Notes: generated from the sequence alone by a model not told the origin. A DNA stretch of 64,000 nt from Alteromonas profundi (GCF_010500865.1 NZ_JAAAWN010000008.1:97526-161525); one strand, 5' to 3'; counted from the first letter of the stretch, positions 52,930 through 63,735 are shown. Numbers and translations are program-made.

Positions 52930-53934
52930 ATGATAGAAGCCGATAGACTGATCACCCCAGATGCCAGTAGCGAAGATGAAATTATCGACCGTGCTATACG
53001 GCCTAAAATGCTTAGCGACTACACAGGGCAACCCCATGTCTGTGAGCAAATGGAAATTTTTATTCAAGCGGCCCGCAATCGCGATGATGCGCTAGACCAC
53101 CTTCTCATTTTCGGCCCGCCCGGTTTAGGTAAAACGACCTTAGCAAACATCGTGGCGAATGAAATGGGGGTGAGTATTAAAACTACCTCCGGGCCTGTGC
53201 TTGAGAAAGCGGGCGATTTGGCCGCATTGCTGACTAACTTAGAGCGCAACGATGTGCTATTCATTGATGAGATACATCGTTTAAGCCCAGTGGTTGAAGA
53301 AATTCTTTACCCAGCCATGGAAGATTATCAGCTGGATATTATGATAGGTGAGGGGCCAGCTGCACGCTCGATTAAGCTAGATTTACCCCCTTTTACGTTA
53401 GTTGGCGCGACCACGCGGGCGGGCTCACTAACGTCTCCCTTAAGAGATCGTTTTGGTATTGTACAGCGTCTAGAGTTTTACTCAGTAGCCGACTTAACCA
53501 GTATTGTTGCCCGTAGTGCAAGTTATTTGAATCTTACTATGGATGAGGAAGGCGCGAAAGAAGTTGCCCGTCGCTCAAGAGGTACACCACGTATCGCTAA
53601 TCGCCTGCTGCGTCGTGTACGTGATTACGCAGAAATAAAGTCGGATGGCACCGTAGGCGCTGAAACGGCGGCGAAAGCGCTTGATATGCTAGATGTGGAC
53701 AAGGAAGGTTTTGATTATATGGATCGCAAATTGCTTAGCGCTATAATCGAGAAGTTTGACGGTGGGCCGGTAGGGCTAGATAACCTAGCTGCGGCAATAG
53801 GTGAAGAAAAAGAAACCATTGAAGACGTAATTGAGCCATTTCTTATTCAGCAAGGCTTTTTACAACGTACTCCCCGAGGCCGAATTGTGTCTCAACGCGC
53901 GTACTTGCATTTTGGTTTTTCGCCCTCCGTTTAA
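52930..53934 (+). CDS. ruvB: Holliday junction branch migration ATPase RuvB
   Basis: A 334-aa AAA+ motor. Walker A is [19 protein letters not shown], Walker [13 protein letters not shown], sensor [19 protein letters not shown], arginine finger region [17 protein letters not shown], and the winged-helix end has [18 protein letters not shown]. 18 bp after ruvA; the ruv genes end at a terminator at 53947. Confidence 0.98.
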   Translation: MIEADRLITPDASSEDEIIDRAIRPKMLSDYTGQPHVCEQMEIFIQAARNRDDALDHLLIFGPPGLGKTTLANIVANEMGVSIKTTSGPVLEKAGDLAALLTNLERNDVLFIDEIHRLSPVVEEILYPAMEDYQLDIMIGEGPAARSIKLDLPPFTLVGATTRAGSLTSPLRDRFGIVQRLEFYSVADLTSIVARSASYLNLTMDEEGAKEVARRSRGTPRIANRLLRRVRDYAEIKSDGTVGAETAAKALDMLDVDKEGFDYMDRKLLSAIIEKFDGGPVGLDNLAAAIGEEKETIEDVIEPFLIQQGFLQRTPRGRIVSQRAYLHFGFSPSV

Positions 53935-53946
53935 TCCTCAGTATTT

Positions 53947-53968
53947 GGGGCTATCGCCCCACTTTTTT
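53947..53968 (+). terminator. Terminator of the ruv operon
   Basis: GGGGC-TATC-GCCCC, then AC and a run of six Ts, 12 bp after ruvB. Confidence 0.85.
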
Positions 53969-53974
53969 ATACGC

Positions 53975-54003
53975 AAAAAAAAGCCCGCTCAAGGGAGCGG
54001 GCT
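53975..54003 (-). terminator. Second hairpin with T-tract on the minus strand
   Basis: AGCCCGCTC-AAGG-GAGCGGGCT, a 9-bp stem with eight As before it, i.e. eight Ts after it on the minus strand. No leftward gene ends here, so it may guard against antisense transcription toward ruvB. Confidence 0.75.
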
Positions 54004-54246
54004 AAAACAACAAGTGTTGAAGGAAATAAATCCAGGGAACTCATGTCTAACAGGAGAAAAACTCTTGCCTAGCCGTGATAAACACCACTACGCTCTGTGC
54101 GACTGATGAAGCGTATTATAGGGAGCTTAAGAATTCTTACAATTGAGTAAAATTGTTTTTTAGCATTAGAAAAATTAATGTGTTTATCGGGTGTTAATAA
54201 TCCGTCAATAAATCATTAAAACTGTTTATTTATGGGTGGTCTGACG

Positions 54247-54252
54247 TATAAT
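54247..54252 (+). promoter_or_regulatory. -10 box upstream of ybgC-tol
   Basis: TATAAT 79 bp before the ybgC ATG, with a weak -35 (TGTTTA near 54223). The gap from 54004 to 54330 is AT-rich and otherwise empty. Confidence 0.5.
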
Positions 54253-54330
54253 TCTTATGGTATTTTTACTCTTTTAGTTGGAGTGCTAAGAGGGTTTTGA
54301 TTAATTTTATTGAAGGTGAAAGGAATAGTT

Positions 54331-54729
54331 ATGCATCGACATCAGGTACGTGTGTATTACGAAGATACTGATGCTGGCGGTATTGTGTACTATGCCAATT
54401 ATTTAAAGTTCATGGAACGTGCACGTACCGAGTGGTTACGCAGCCTTGGTTTTGAACAAGATATATTATTGGAACAATCGGTGGCTTTTGTCGTCAAACG
54501 CGTTGAAATGAATAATTATGCGCCCGCAAGGTTTAATCAGCTGTTGAGTATTGATTCTGAGGTTGTAGAATTGAAGGGCGCTAGTATGACGTTTAAACAA
54601 ACTATTAAAAACAAACAAGAATTGACATTAGTAACCGGAGAGGTTCATGTCGCTTGTGTCAATCTGGATTCAATGAAGCCCAGACGTATTCCACGTACAT
54701 TATTAGGGGAAATTTCGCGTGTCATCTGA
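54331..54729 (+). CDS. ybgC: Tol-Pal associated acyl-CoA thioesterase YbgC
   Basis: A 132-aa hotdog-fold thioesterase. ATG 54331 follows AAAGGA; the frame extends to TTG 54310. The signature [28 protein letters not shown] has the catalytic Asp near residue 15. It is the first gene of the tol-pal operon and its end overlaps the tolQ start. The role in phospholipid or acyl carrier turnover is inferred from the family. Confidence 0.95.
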   Translation: MHRHQVRVYYEDTDAGGIVYYANYLKFMERARTEWLRSLGFEQDILLEQSVAFVVKRVEMNNYAPARFNQLLSIDSEVVELKGASMTFKQTIKNKQELTLVTGEVHVACVNLDSMKPRRIPRTLLGEISRVI

Positions 54730-55411
54730 TCTTACTTTTATCGGACTCTTTTTACAGGCCAGCTTTATCGTTCAGTTGGTTATGTTACTTCTACTCGGTG
54801 TTTCTATAGCTTCATGGACATTTATTTTTCAGCGTAGCAAGGCGTTGTCTGGTGCGCGTTCTGAAATGCGCCAATTTGAAGACAAGTTTTGGTCTGGGGC
54901 TGATTTAAATCGTCTTTATCAGGAACTTTCAGCGCGCAACAACTTAACTGGCATGAGCAGTATTTTCTGTGCCGGGTTCAAAGAGTTTGTACGACTACGT
55001 AAATCTAATACCAGCACCAACGGGGTAGTAGATGGTACGTATCGCGCTATGCGGGTTACCATGTCTCGACAGATTGACGAATTGGAAAGTCGTCTACCAT
55101 TTTTGGCGACAGCAGGCTCTATAAGTCCCTACATCGGATTATTTGGTACAGTGTGGGGCATCATGAATGCCTTTATCGCTTTGGGTGAAGTACAGCAGGC
55201 CACGTTGGCCATGGTGGCGCCGGGAATTGCAGAGGCACTTATTGCTACTGCAATAGGCTTATTCGCCGCTATTCCTGCGGTAATTGCCTATAACCGCTTT
55301 AGCCATCAAGTTGAGAAATTAGAAAATAACTATGGCAACTTTATGGAAGAGTTCTCCGCTATATTGCACCGCCAGGCCATGGCTAGCCAAGCACAACAAC
55401 CACAAGCCTAA
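54719..55411 (+). CDS. tolQ: TolQ, proton channel subunit of the Tol-Pal system
   Basis: A 230-aa MotA/TolQ/ExbB protein with three membrane helices (about 10-35, 135-158, 168-190). The motif [20 protein letters not shown] and [22 protein letters not shown] are typical. It powers TolA with TolR. GTG start overlaps the ybgC end. Confidence 0.97.
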   Translation: MSSDLTFIGLFLQASFIVQLVMLLLLGVSIASWTFIFQRSKALSGARSEMRQFEDKFWSGADLNRLYQELSARNNLTGMSSIFCAGFKEFVRLRKSNTSTNGVVDGTYRAMRVTMSRQIDELESRLPFLATAGSISPYIGLFGTVWGIMNAFIALGEVQQATLAMVAPGIAEALIATAIGLFAAIPAVIAYNRFSHQVEKLENNYGNFMEEFSAILHRQAMASQAQQPQA

Positions 55412-55441
55412 GCTTATGTTAGGGACGAGCGAGGACTTGTT

Positions 55442-55867
55442 ATGTATGTAAGAAAACGTAGAAGACCAGTATCGGAAATTAACGTAGTGCCCTACATTGA
55501 TGTAATGTTGGTATTACTTATTATTTTCATGGTAACCGCACCGCTTATTTCGCAAGGTGTGAAAGTGGATTTGCCAAAAGCCAGTGCCAACCCAATTGAG
55601 CAAGAAGATAATCCACCTATTATTGCTTCGGTTGATGTAAAAGGGCGCTACTTCTTGAATGTCGGCGATTCACAAGACTCGCCTATAGATAAAGCATCGC
55701 TGGCGGCCGTGGTACAAGCTCAGCTTGAGAAAGATCCTAATACCCCTGTTGTGGTAAAAGGTGATGGCCAAGTAGCGTACAATGAAGTTATTCAGCTGAT
55801 GGTACTATTACAAAGTGCGGGCGTACCCTCGGTGGGGTTAATGACCGACCCTGTAGAGCCAGAATAG
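55442..55867 (+). CDS. tolR: TolR
   Basis: A 141-aa protein with a single membrane helix (VVPYIDVMLVLLIIFMVTAPLI) bearing the functional Asp, then a periplasmic domain. ExbD/TolR family; works with TolQ as a proton-driven motor. Confidence 0.97.
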   Translation: MYVRKRRRPVSEINVVPYIDVMLVLLIIFMVTAPLISQGVKVDLPKASANPIEQEDNPPIIASVDVKGRYFLNVGDSQDSPIDKASLAAVVQAQLEKDPNTPVVVKGDGQVAYNEVIQLMVLLQSAGVPSVGLMTDPVEPE

Positions 55868-55879
55868 GACTCTTGAAGT

Positions 55880-56659
55880 ATGACAGCGTCGTCAGTCGCC
55901 ATTTATAAATCGATAGGGCTCCACGTTATTGTGGCTGGACTGTTGCTTATTAGCGTCAGTTTTTCGCCTGATCCGCTGCCTAGCCTACCTACGAATGCAC
56001 CCGTAATAGAAGCGACCTTCATTGATGCTCAAAAGCTAGCCAGTGAAAAGCGCGCGCAAGCACAGGCAGAAGCGCAAGCGAGAGCAGAAGAGGCTGAACG
56101 GCAGCGGCAAGCGAAAGCGGCCGCCGAAAAAAGGCGCCAGCAAGCCATAGCAGCAAAGCGGGCTCGTGAGAAGAAAGCAGAACAGGAAGCTAAGCTTAAG
56201 CGTCAAAAAGAGTTAGAACGCTTAGCGGCTCAAAAAGAACAGCAACGTAAAGAACGGGAAGCAAAAGCCAAAGCTGAAGCACAAAGAAAGAAAAAAGAAG
56301 CGGCTGAACGCGCGGAAATGGAAAGGATAATGCAAGAGCAACTAGCGCAAGAGCAAGCAGCGCAGCAAGCAAGGCGCCGAAAGCAAGTGCTTACAGAAGT
56401 TGAAAGGTACACTGCACTTATCCAACAGACAATTAAACGCAATCTCTATCAAGATGATAGTTTTACCGGCAAAGAGTGTCGATTAAATATTAAATTGGCC
56501 ACCACCGGGTTTGTAACCAGCATTCGGGTATTAGGCGGCAACGAAGCGCTATGTCGCGCCGCTGAAAATGCGGTAAGACGTGCTGAAAAGTTGCCCGTTT
56601 CTGATGCAGCAGACGTATATGAGCAGCTTAAAGATATCAACTTAAAAGTGGAATTGTAG
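55880..56659 (+). CDS. tolA: TolA
   Basis: A 259-aa protein with an N-terminal membrane helix ([18 protein letters not shown]) and the usual SHLS-like start region. Residues about 45-165 are an Ala/Lys/Glu/Gln/Arg-rich coiled coil. The C-terminal domain ([44 protein letters not shown]) contacts Pal and TolB. It is shorter than the E. coli protein mainly in the helical part. Confidence 0.95.
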   Translation: MTASSVAIYKSIGLHVIVAGLLLISVSFSPDPLPSLPTNAPVIEATFIDAQKLASEKRAQAQAEAQARAEEAERQRQAKAAAEKRRQQAIAAKRAREKKAEQEAKLKRQKELERLAAQKEQQRKEREAKAKAEAQRKKKEAAERAEMERIMQEQLAQEQAAQQARRRKQVLTEVERYTALIQQTIKRNLYQDDSFTGKECRLNIKLATTGFVTSIRVLGGNEALCRAAENAVRRAEKLPVSDAADVYEQLKDINLKVEL

Positions 56660-56663
56660 TGAA

Positions 56664-58019
56664 ATGAAGATACGAGGTTTATGGATAGCCGCCATCGCAA
56701 TGGTGTTCAGTGCTAAGGTATTCGCTACCTTAGAAATAGTCATTACTGAGGGGATGGATAATGCTCGTCCCATAGGGGTGGTGCCCTTCAAGTGGAAAGG
56801 GGAAGGCGCATTTCCAGGTGAGTTATCAGAAGTAGTAATGGCAGATCTTATGCGCAGCGGTAAGTTTAACCCTGTCGCTACCAGTGAGATGCCACAGTTC
56901 CCTGAGACAGCCAACGATGTAGATTACTCCGCGTGGGCGTCGATGGGCGTAGATACCGTGCTGGTTGGAAGTATTAGCGAAAATGGTGCTGGCAAGTATC
57001 GGGTATCTTACCAGCTCATCGATGTGTTAAAAGGTCAACTTGATGGCGGTAAGTCTCAAGTACTAAAAGATGGCCAATTGGTTAACAGTAACAGCCATGT
57101 AATTGTCGCACGCCAGGCGGTAATAGATGGCAATGATTTTCGTCAATATGCGCACCGCATAAGTGACGTTGTATATGAAAAGTTGACGGGCGTACGTGGG
57201 GCATTTTTAACCCGAATTGCTTACGTGATTGTGCGCGACCGCGAGACGTATGAAAAACCCTACGAGCTTGTGATTGCCGACTATGATGGCGAGAATGAAA
57301 CGCGCTTGCTGTCTTCTCCTGAGCCATTGATGTCGCCAGTGTGGTCACCCGATGGCGAAAAACTAGCGTATGTGAGTTTTGAGAATCGTCGACCGCAAAT
57401 ATTTATACAAGATATATATACCAGTGAGCGAACACGTATCACTAATTTTAGCGGTATTAACAGTAGCCCGGCGTTCTCGCCAGATGGCAAACAACTTGCT
57501 ATGGTGCTATCTAAAGACGGTAATCCCGAGATTTACGTGATGGATCTCGCTACCAAAAACTTACGTAGAATTACCCGTAATCGTGCAATTGATACCGAGC
57601 CTGCGTGGTTGCCAGACGGTAGTGGTTTAATTTTTAGCTCGGAACGGGGTGGTAAACCCCAGATTTATAGCGTAAATTTAACATCTATGAAGGTGAGAAG
57701 GGTTACCTTCGTCGGTGAACAAAACCTCGGCGGAACAGTTTCCCCTGACGGTAAGCATATGGTTGTAGTGAACCAAACAAATGGTAATTATCATATTGCT
57801 AAGCAGCCACTTGATGGCGGTTCGCCGCAAGTACTGACGAGAACGTATTTAGATGAGTCTCCCAGTATTGCGCCAAATGGAAGCATGATTATTTACAGCA
57901 CCCTGCATGAGGGAACCCAAGTGTTATCACTGGTGTCTCTTGATGGGCGTTTTAAAGCTAGGTTACCAGCAGCCAATGGACAAGTGAAAGCGCCAAGTTG
58001 GTCACCATTTTTGTTCTAA
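56664..58019 (+). CDS. tolB: TolB, periplasmic beta-propeller
   Basis: A 451-aa exported protein (signal [16 protein letters not shown]). An N-terminal alpha/beta domain (about 20-160) is followed by a six-bladed propeller with repeated [47 protein letters not shown] blades. It binds Pal and TolA. GAGG-less start, 4 bp after tolA, so probably coupled. Confidence 0.97.
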   Translation: MKIRGLWIAAIAMVFSAKVFATLEIVITEGMDNARPIGVVPFKWKGEGAFPGELSEVVMADLMRSGKFNPVATSEMPQFPETANDVDYSAWASMGVDTVLVGSISENGAGKYRVSYQLIDVLKGQLDGGKSQVLKDGQLVNSNSHVIVARQAVIDGNDFRQYAHRISDVVYEKLTGVRGAFLTRIAYVIVRDRETYEKPYELVIADYDGENETRLLSSPEPLMSPVWSPDGEKLAYVSFENRRPQIFIQDIYTSERTRITNFSGINSSPAFSPDGKQLAMVLSKDGNPEIYVMDLATKNLRRITRNRAIDTEPAWLPDGSGLIFSSERGGKPQIYSVNLTSMKVRRVTFVGEQNLGGTVSPDGKHMVVVNQTNGNYHIAKQPLDGGSPQVLTRTYLDESPSIAPNGSMIIYSTLHEGTQVLSLVSLDGRFKARLPAANGQVKAPSWSPFLF

Positions 58020-58059
58020 ACACTGATACAGTAAACAATAACATTTAAGGATTAGTAGA

Positions 58060-58626
58060 ATGCAAATGAATAAAATAATGAAAAGCTTCATTATCGCTTT
58101 GCCTGTGGTGACAATGATGGCCTGTTCATCAGGTCCTAGTGAAGAAGAGTTGGCTGCTGAACGTAACCGTCTAGCGCAAGAACAAGCTGCGGCAGAAGCC
58201 GATGCGCGTGAAGCCGAAGCACAACGTGTAAAAGCTGAAGCCGCCCAACGAATGAAGCGTCAAGAAGAAATGGTTCAGCAAGAAATTGAAGCATTGAAAA
58301 ATGAACAAACCGTATATTTCGACTTTGACCGCTCAGGCATTAAGCCAGAATTTCAGCGCCTTTTAGACAAGCACGCAGCATTCTTGGTTAACAACCCTGA
58401 CCAAAAAGTAACAATTGAAGGCCACACTGACAGCCGTGGTACACCTGAGTACAACATTGCTTTAGGTGAGCGTCGTGCACAGTCGGTTGAAACATACCTA
58501 ATGAATGCTGGCGTAAGCAGCAGCCAAATTTCAGTGGTTTCATATGGCGAAGAAAAACCTGCGGTGATGGGCTCAACTGAATACGCGTTCGCTCAAAACC
58601 GTCGCGGAGTGGTTGTATACCGATAA
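58060..58626 (+). CDS. pal: Pal, peptidoglycan-associated lipoprotein
   Basis: A 188-aa outer-membrane lipoprotein. Lipobox MMAC near residue 21, then a Glu/Ala/Gln-rich coil (about 25-80), then the OmpA-like peptidoglycan-binding domain with VYFDFDRSGIKPEF, VTIEGHTDSRGTPEYN and LGERRAQSVETYL. The first ATG is used, but the ATG two codons later is equally possible. It overlaps cpoB by 1 nt. Confidence 0.96.
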   Translation: MQMNKIMKSFIIALPVVTMMACSSGPSEEELAAERNRLAQEQAAAEADAREAEAQRVKAEAAQRMKRQEEMVQQEIEALKNEQTVYFDFDRSGIKPEFQRLLDKHAAFLVNNPDQKVTIEGHTDSRGTPEYNIALGERRAQSVETYLMNAGVSSSQISVVSYGEEKPAVMGSTEYAFAQNRRGVVVYR

Positions 58627-59399
58627 TGGCTTATACCCTGGTTAAATCTTTAAAAATGGGCGTCGCGGTAAGCGTCGCCCTTGCGTTCTCGGGTCAGGGT
58701 TATGCTCAGGCGCCTGTGTATGATGCCAACGGTTCTACCGATTTAGAGCAGCGTATTGCGGTGCTTGAAAGAATAGTCAAAAGCCGTACAGAAATGCAAC
58801 ATCGCCTGCAAACGCAACTCGATAATATGCAGCAAGAAGTGGATACCCTTCGAGGTGCCGTTGAGGTTAATACCAACGAGTTGCAGAAAGTATTAGAACG
58901 CCAAAGAGAGTTATATCTCGAAATAGATAAACGGGTGGAAGCACTGAAGCAAAATGGGACGTTAACCACGTCGCCAAGCCCAACCATATCCTCGACGACG
59001 AACCAACCTACCCAAGCGCCACAGGAAGGTGAGGAAGCCGCATACAACAATGCGGTTAACCTAATATTAAAGTCGCGAGAGTACGATAAGGCAATTCCCG
59101 CTTTTCAGTCATTTATCGCGCGTTTTCCGAATAGCGAGTACGCCCCTAATTCCCACTACTGGCTGGGTCAATTGCTGTTCAATAAGCAACAATGGGAAGA
59201 GGCCAGCGATCAGTTTAATACGGTAGTAAGTCGTTTCACTAACTCTAGCAAACGTCCCGATGCCTTACTGAAACTTGGCGTTATTGCTGAGCGTACCGGT
59301 GATGTAAGCCGGGCAAAACAGTTATTTCAACAAGTGATAAGTGAATATCCTGATTCGTCGGCTAAGCGCTTAGCTGAATCGAGATTAAATAGCCTTTAA
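58626..59399 (+). CDS. cpoB: CpoB (YbgF), Tol-Pal and peptidoglycan synthesis coordinator
   Basis: A 257-aa periplasmic protein with signal (SVALAFSGQGYAQ). Trimerising coiled coil at about 35-105 (LEQRIAVLERIVKSRTEMQHRL), a Thr/Pro-rich linker, then three TPR repeats with AYNNAVNLILKSREYDKAIPAFQSFIARFPNSEYAPNSHYWLGQLL. Last gene of the tol-pal operon, closed by a terminator at 59401. Confidence 0.95.
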   Translation: MAYTLVKSLKMGVAVSVALAFSGQGYAQAPVYDANGSTDLEQRIAVLERIVKSRTEMQHRLQTQLDNMQQEVDTLRGAVEVNTNELQKVLERQRELYLEIDKRVEALKQNGTLTTSPSPTISSTTNQPTQAPQEGEEAAYNNAVNLILKSREYDKAIPAFQSFIARFPNSEYAPNSHYWLGQLLFNKQQWEEASDQFNTVVSRFTNSSKRPDALLKLGVIAERTGDVSRAKQLFQQVISEYPDSSAKRLAESRLNSL

Positions 59400-59400
59400 A

Positions 59401-59427
59401 AAAAACCTCTCATCGAGAGGTTTTTTT
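59401..59427 (+). terminator. Terminator of the tol-pal operon
   Basis: CCTCT-CATCG-AGAGG flanked by As and a T7 run, directly after cpoB. Confidence 0.88.
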
Positions 59428-59649
59428 GTATGCACAGTGTGTTTAGGGCAACTTCCAAAAGTTTTTTATATATTTTAACGATAATTTCCGCCACTTTTTT
59501 ACTACGCTCGCAAATATTATAGGTGCCGTATCAAGAGCCTAAATACCCTTAAGTGCAGTAAATGTGGGGGAATAAATGAACGATTTGTGTTCATTTTGAA
59601 CGCTTAAAAGGTTTTTGACAGAAAAATGAAAATAAAAGAGGCTTTTGGG

Positions 59650-59677
59650 TTGCGTCAGAAAAAAATCTGAGTATTAT
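59650..59677 (+). promoter_or_regulatory. Promoter of the tRNA-Lys cluster
   Basis: TTGCGT, 16 nt, TATTAT, followed by a GC-rich discriminator (GCCGCC), 40 bp before the first tRNA. The 290-bp gap before the tRNAs is otherwise empty. Confidence 0.6.
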
Positions 59678-59717
59678 ATGCCGCCGTTGCCAAGACACAG
59701 GCAACGGTAGGAAAGAA

Positions 59718-59793
59718 GGGTCGTTAGCTCAGTTGGTAGAGCAGTTGACTTTTAATCAATTGGTCGCTGGTTCGAATCCAGCACGACCCACCA
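59718..59793 (+). tRNA. tRNA-Lys (anticodon TTT), copy 1
   Basis: The 76-nt cloverleaf has acceptor GGGTCGT with ACGACCC, D-loop AGTTGGTA, anticodon loop CTTTTAA (anticodon TTT), T-loop TTCGAAT and encoded CCA. Confidence 0.97.
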
Positions 59794-59817
59794 CTTCTTC
59801 TCCTTCCATCAAATGAC

Positions 59818-59893
59818 GGGTCGTTAGCTCAGTTGGTAGAGCAGTTGACTTTTAATCAATTGGTCGCTGGTTCGAATCCAGCACGACCCACCA
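59818..59893 (+). tRNA. tRNA-Lys (anticodon TTT), copy 2
   Basis: Identical to copy 1 over 76 nt including CCA; the spacer to copy 1 is 24 nt. Confidence 0.97.
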
Positions 59894-59962
59894 TCATTTG
59901 AACAACAAGCAAATCGCTTGGTGTTCGTCTCTTATCGAACATACCGTTATGTGTTACTTGAT

Positions 59963-60038
59963 GGGTCGTTAGCTCAGTTGGTAGAGCAGTTGACTTTTAA
60001 TCAATTGGTCGCTGGTTCGAATCCAGCACGACCCACCA
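59963..60038 (+). tRNA. tRNA-Lys (anticodon TTT), copy 3
   Basis: Identical to copies 1 and 2; the spacer from copy 2 is 69 nt. The three are probably one transcript. Confidence 0.97.
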
Positions 60039-60279
60039 TCAAGCACGCATCTAGATTTTCCTATCAAGTACGTCAAACCCCGTTAATGATGAAGAGCCAA
60101 ACTTCTCTTATTGCTTACCATTTTCCGTAGATTACAGTGTGAGTATTTATGCCCACAATTAACACGCTCATCCTCCCATCACTTCGTATTTAGGATTATG
60201 GTTAGTTTCTGCCGCACAAAGGTTGAAAAAAACACAATGATACATATCTAAGAAATGTGTAATTTTTATGACAGTTGGG

Positions 60280-60285
60280 TATAAT
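60280..60285 (+). promoter_or_regulatory. -10 box upstream of nadA
   Basis: TATAAT preceded by TTGGG, 33 bp before the nadA ATG; no good -35 was found at 17 nt. Confidence 0.5.
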
Positions 60286-60317
60286 CCACGCCCTTGTCGC
60301 AACAGAGATGTAGGTCA

Positions 60318-61373
60318 ATGTCAGTAGCTTTTCGTGCGGAACAGGTCGAGTATCCTTTCCCAGCCAAACCACAGCCATTATCAGACGCCAAAAAGGCAGA
60401 GTTGAAATCTGAGATTAAAGCGTTGCTTAAGGCCCGCGATGCCGTACTCGTGGCGCATTACTACACCGATCCTGAGATACAGGCATTGGCGGAAGAAACC
60501 GGGGGCTGTGTAGCAGACTCGTTGGAAATGGCGCGTTTTGGCCGTGATGCACAGCAGCAAACATTAATTGTTGCAGGTGTACGCTTTATGGGTGAAACAG
60601 CGAAAATTCTTAGCCCTGAAAAAACAGTATTAATGCCCTCCCTCGAAGCTACCTGCTCGCTAGATATTGGCTGCCCTGTTGAAGAGTTCAGTGCGTTTTG
60701 CGACCAACACCCTGATCACACAGTAGTTGTATATGCTAATACGTCGGCTGCTGTTAAAGCGCGTGCCGATTGGGTGGTTACCTCAAGCATCGCACTAGAA
60801 ATTGTTGAGCACTTAGACAGCCAGGGCAAACCTATTATATGGGGGCCTGACCGTCACTTAGGTGCTTACATAGCTAAGCAAACCGGTGCCGACATGCTTA
60901 TGTGGCAAGGTGAGTGTATTGTGCACGATGAATTTTCGGCGCAAAAATTGGCCGATATGAAAGCACTTTACCCTGATGCTGCTATTTTAGTACATCCTGA
61001 GTCTCCAGCTAGCGTAGTTGACATGGCTGATGCTGTAGGTTCCACCAGCCAGCTTATAGCGGCATCGCAGAAAATGGACAATGACACCTTTATTGTTGCA
61101 ACTGACAAAGGCATTTTTTATAAGATGCAACAGTTGACCCCCAATAAGACATTTATAGAAGCTCCAACGGGCGGTAACGGCGCTACGTGCAAAAGCTGTG
61201 CTCACTGCCCATGGATGGCAATGAACGGCTTAGAAGCGATTAAGGCGTCATTACAAGAGAACGCAAGTACGCATGAAATATTTGTAGATGACGGCTTACG
61301 CAAAGACGCATTGATCCCTCTGGACCGTATGCTTAACTTTTCTGCCGAGTTGAAGGCAAAACAAGGCCTATAA
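60318..61373 (+). CDS. nadA: Quinolinate synthase NadA
   Basis: A 351-aa iron-sulfur enzyme that condenses iminoaspartate with dihydroxyacetone phosphate in NAD synthesis. Start ATG 60318; the frame is open from TTG 60294, but that lies almost at the promoter. Motifs include [49 protein letters not shown] and three cysteine regions for the 4Fe-4S cluster: [22 protein letters not shown] and [14 protein letters not shown]. NadB is not in the window. Confidence 0.96.
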   Translation: MSVAFRAEQVEYPFPAKPQPLSDAKKAELKSEIKALLKARDAVLVAHYYTDPEIQALAEETGGCVADSLEMARFGRDAQQQTLIVAGVRFMGETAKILSPEKTVLMPSLEATCSLDIGCPVEEFSAFCDQHPDHTVVVYANTSAAVKARADWVVTSSIALEIVEHLDSQGKPIIWGPDRHLGAYIAKQTGADMLMWQGECIVHDEFSAQKLADMKALYPDAAILVHPESPASVVDMADAVGSTSQLIAASQKMDNDTFIVATDKGIFYKMQQLTPNKTFIEAPTGGNGATCKSCAHCPWMAMNGLEAIKASLQENASTHEIFVDDGLRKDALIPLDRMLNFSAELKAKQGL

Positions 61374-61516
61374 GCGGTTTAAGCTTAATTTATCAGCAGT
61401 TGTTCTGTTTTTTTACACTAGTTCTTGATAAACCAGCTTGCTTTACCTACTATACGCGCGCTGAAAGTTTTGCAGCAACGATTTAGCTATTTTGCATAAG
61501 CAAGGTAGGACAATTT

Positions 61517-61606
61517 GGAGAGGTGGCTGAGTGGCTGAAGGCGCACGCCTGGAAAGTGTGTTTAGGGTTAAACCTAACGAGGGTTCGAATCCCTCTCTCT
61601 CCGCCA
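61517..61606 (+). tRNA. tRNA-Ser (anticodon GGA)
   Basis: A 90-nt class II tRNA with acceptor GGAGAGG, anticodon loop CTGGAAA (GGA), a long variable arm (TTTAGGGTTAAACCTAAC), T-loop TTCGAAT and encoded CCA. Terminator follows. Confidence 0.96.
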
Positions 61607-61613
61607 AATTATC

Positions 61614-61650
61614 AAAAAGCCCCGTTTCTTCGCGAAGAACGGGGCTTTTT
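61614..61650 (+). terminator. Terminator after tRNA-Ser
   Basis: GCCCCGTT(T)CTTCG with CGAAGAACGGGGC, one bulged T, followed by TTTTTT; five As precede it. Confidence 0.9.
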
Positions 61651-61861
61651 TGTGTCTAGCACAAAATTTGTAAAAGCCTAAGTCGTGCACCAATTGCATG
61701 TTTCAAACTCAACTCATCGACATACCAAAATTAAGCGCCTTTAGAGTGAGAGGGTTGGCACGTAGGGTACTTGAATAAATTTCATGATCTTAGTTATTAA
61801 AGCATGCCACCAAGTAGTACAATCGCGTTTTTATTTCATCATTCGTTAGTAGAGCCGTAAA

Positions 61862-62242
61862 ATGAAATTTTTTATAACCCTTATTCGTAACCTTCTCGGG
61901 GCCATTATTGCATTTGTAGATGTTATTACCCGTGGCACTAAACTAAAACGTTCGCCGGAAAAACAAGAGCAAGTGGTAGAAGAAAGCCAGAATTTGGCTT
62001 TGTACCAGTTCTTTGGTTGCCCTTTCTGCATTAAAACTCGCCGTGCAATGTACAAATACAATGTGCCTATACAAAAACGAAACGTGTCAGAGGGGGCGCG
62101 GTACAGGGAAGAGCTGTTACAAGGCGGCGGAAAAATTCAAACGCCATGTCTTCGAATTGAAAATAAAGGTAGCGTTGAGTGGCTCTACGACTCTAAAGCG
62201 ATTATTGACTATTTAGAAGCACGCTTTGTTGAAGCAAAGTAA
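61862..62242 (+). CDS. Membrane-anchored glutaredoxin
   Basis: A 126-aa protein. Residues 1-25 are a hydrophobic stretch (FFITLIRNLLGAIIAFVDVITRG) followed by basic residues, suggesting an inner-membrane anchor with the glutaredoxin domain in the cytosol. The domain has FFGCPFCIKTRRAMYKYNVP with the CPFC active site near 57, the cis-Pro loop KIQTPCLRIE and the C-terminal DSKAIIDYLEARF. Glutaredoxin-type reduction of disulfides is likely. It is a single gene; no ribosome site is clear. Confidence 0.85.
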   Translation: MKFFITLIRNLLGAIIAFVDVITRGTKLKRSPEKQEQVVEESQNLALYQFFGCPFCIKTRRAMYKYNVPIQKRNVSEGARYREELLQGGGKIQTPCLRIENKGSVEWLYDSKAIIDYLEARFVEAK

Positions 62243-62283
62243 CTGGTAGGTATAGTTCCTTAACTAACCAAGACTAACTAAAC

Positions 62284-62360
62284 AAGACAGGCATAGTAAC
62301 TAACTAAGACAGGCATAGTACGGCAGTAACTAAATAACAGTAACTAAATAAGACAGGCAT
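62284..62360. repeat. Short direct repeats upstream of sstT
   Basis: The unit AAGACAGGCATAGTA occurs at 62284-62298 and 62306-62320, and its first 11 bases again at 62350-62360; TAACTAA-type words are repeated in between. The same AAGACAGGCAT occurs downstream of sstT at 63763. Confidence 0.75.
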
Positions 62361-62477
62361 ATGAACTTATTGCCATCCTTTACCGCATTTTACAGGGTAT
62401 TGAAGTAAAACGAGTTCAAATTTCTGCCAATTTGCATTAAGGTGCAGCGCTAAAATTTTATAGCGGAAGTACTTCGT

Positions 62478-63686
62478 ATGTCTTTATCTAATAAACCAAG
62501 CTTGTTGCACATGTATATGAACGGCAATATTGTATTGCAAATTGTCGTAGGCATACTGCTGGGTACGTGTTTGGCTTTCGTATCTCCTGAACTCGCCTCC
62601 AAAGCAAGCCTCCTCGGAACTCTGTTCGTGAAAGCCTTAAAGGCCATAGCACCGCTGTTGGTGTTTGTTTTGGTGATGGCCTCTATTGCCAACCATAAGA
62701 AGACACAGAAAACTTTTATTAAACCCGTACTTTTTCTGTATATGGCTGGCACACTTATAGCCTCGGTGACTGCCGTTATATTTAGTTTTGCGTTCCCTAG
62801 TACGCTGAATTTACTGACGTCAAATGTTGATCAAGTGGCGCCAGAAGGCGTTAGTGAAGTGCTACAAGCCTTGGTTTTTAACATGGTCGACAACCCAGTA
62901 AATGCATTGGTGCAAGGAAACTATATTGGCATTTTAACCTGGGCAGCAGCCTTAGGTTTTGGCCTAAGCAAGGGATCTGAAACCACCAAAAATGTGTTAC
63001 AGAATCTAGCAGATAGCGTCACATCAGTCGTAAATGTTGTAATTCGATTAGCGCCTTTTGGTATTTTCGGATTAGTGGCAAACACAATCGCTAGCACCGG
63101 TATTGAGGCGCTTTTAGATTACTCTCATTTGTTACTTGTTCTCATCAGTGCGATGCTCTTTATCGCATTAGTTACCAACCCGTTACTTGTGTTTATTGCG
63201 ACGCGGAGAAACCCCTACCCACTGGTTTTCACTTGTTTAAAAGAAAGTGGGATCACCGCATTCTTTACGCGTAGTTCTGCGGCCAATATTCCTGTTAATA
63301 TGGCACTGTGCGAACGGTTGAAACTGAATGAAGACACTTACTCGGTATCCATCCCATTAGGCGCAACTATCAACATGGGAGGAGCGGCAATTACTATCAC
63401 TGTGCTTACTCTAGCTGCAGTGAATACCCTAAATATTCCTATCGACTTCGTTACTGCGGTGCTGCTCAGCCTTGTAGCTGCTATATCGGCATGCGGAAGC
63501 TCTGGTGTTGCGGGTGGCTCGTTACTTCTTATTCCTCTTGCTTGCAGCCTTTTCAATATTCCTAACGACATTGCCATGCAAGTAGTAGCAACAGGGTTTA
63601 TTCTTGGGGTTATTCAGGATTCTGCAGAAACAGCACTAAACAGTTCGACCGATGTCCTGTTTACGGCGGCAGCGTGCAAGAACTAA
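62478..63686 (+). CDS. sstT: Serine/threonine:sodium symporter SstT
   Basis: A 402-aa DAACS-family transporter with about eight to nine helices. The motifs are [64 protein letters not shown], the family's [20 protein letters not shown] and [24 protein letters not shown]. These fit SstT better than the dicarboxylate carriers ([10 protein letters not shown] is SstT-like). Imports serine and threonine with Na+. Flanked by short repeats. Confidence 0.92.
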   Translation: MSLSNKPSLLHMYMNGNIVLQIVVGILLGTCLAFVSPELASKASLLGTLFVKALKAIAPLLVFVLVMASIANHKKTQKTFIKPVLFLYMAGTLIASVTAVIFSFAFPSTLNLLTSNVDQVAPEGVSEVLQALVFNMVDNPVNALVQGNYIGILTWAAALGFGLSKGSETTKNVLQNLADSVTSVVNVVIRLAPFGIFGLVANTIASTGIEALLDYSHLLLVLISAMLFIALVTNPLLVFIATRRNPYPLVFTCLKESGITAFFTRSSAANIPVNMALCERLKLNEDTYSVSIPLGATINMGGAAITITVLTLAAVNTLNIPIDFVTAVLLSLVAAISACGSSGVAGGSLLLIPLACSLFNIPNDIAMQVVATGFILGVIQDSAETALNSSTDVLFTAAACKN

Positions 63687-63735
63687 ACATTAATTGAAAG
63701 GAAGAGAAAGATTATCAAGACATACATAGCATGAG

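Noticed and set aside
59918..60130. 70-aa frame across the third tRNA-Lys
   Set aside because: It reads through a perfect tRNA gene.
59718..61606. tRNA genes as integration sites of an island
   Set aside because: No integrase, no tRNA 3'-end direct repeats and normal core genes on both sides.
62284..62360. Possible CRISPR array
   Set aside because: Repeats are only 11-15 bp, irregularly spaced, with repetitive spacers and no cas genes nearby.
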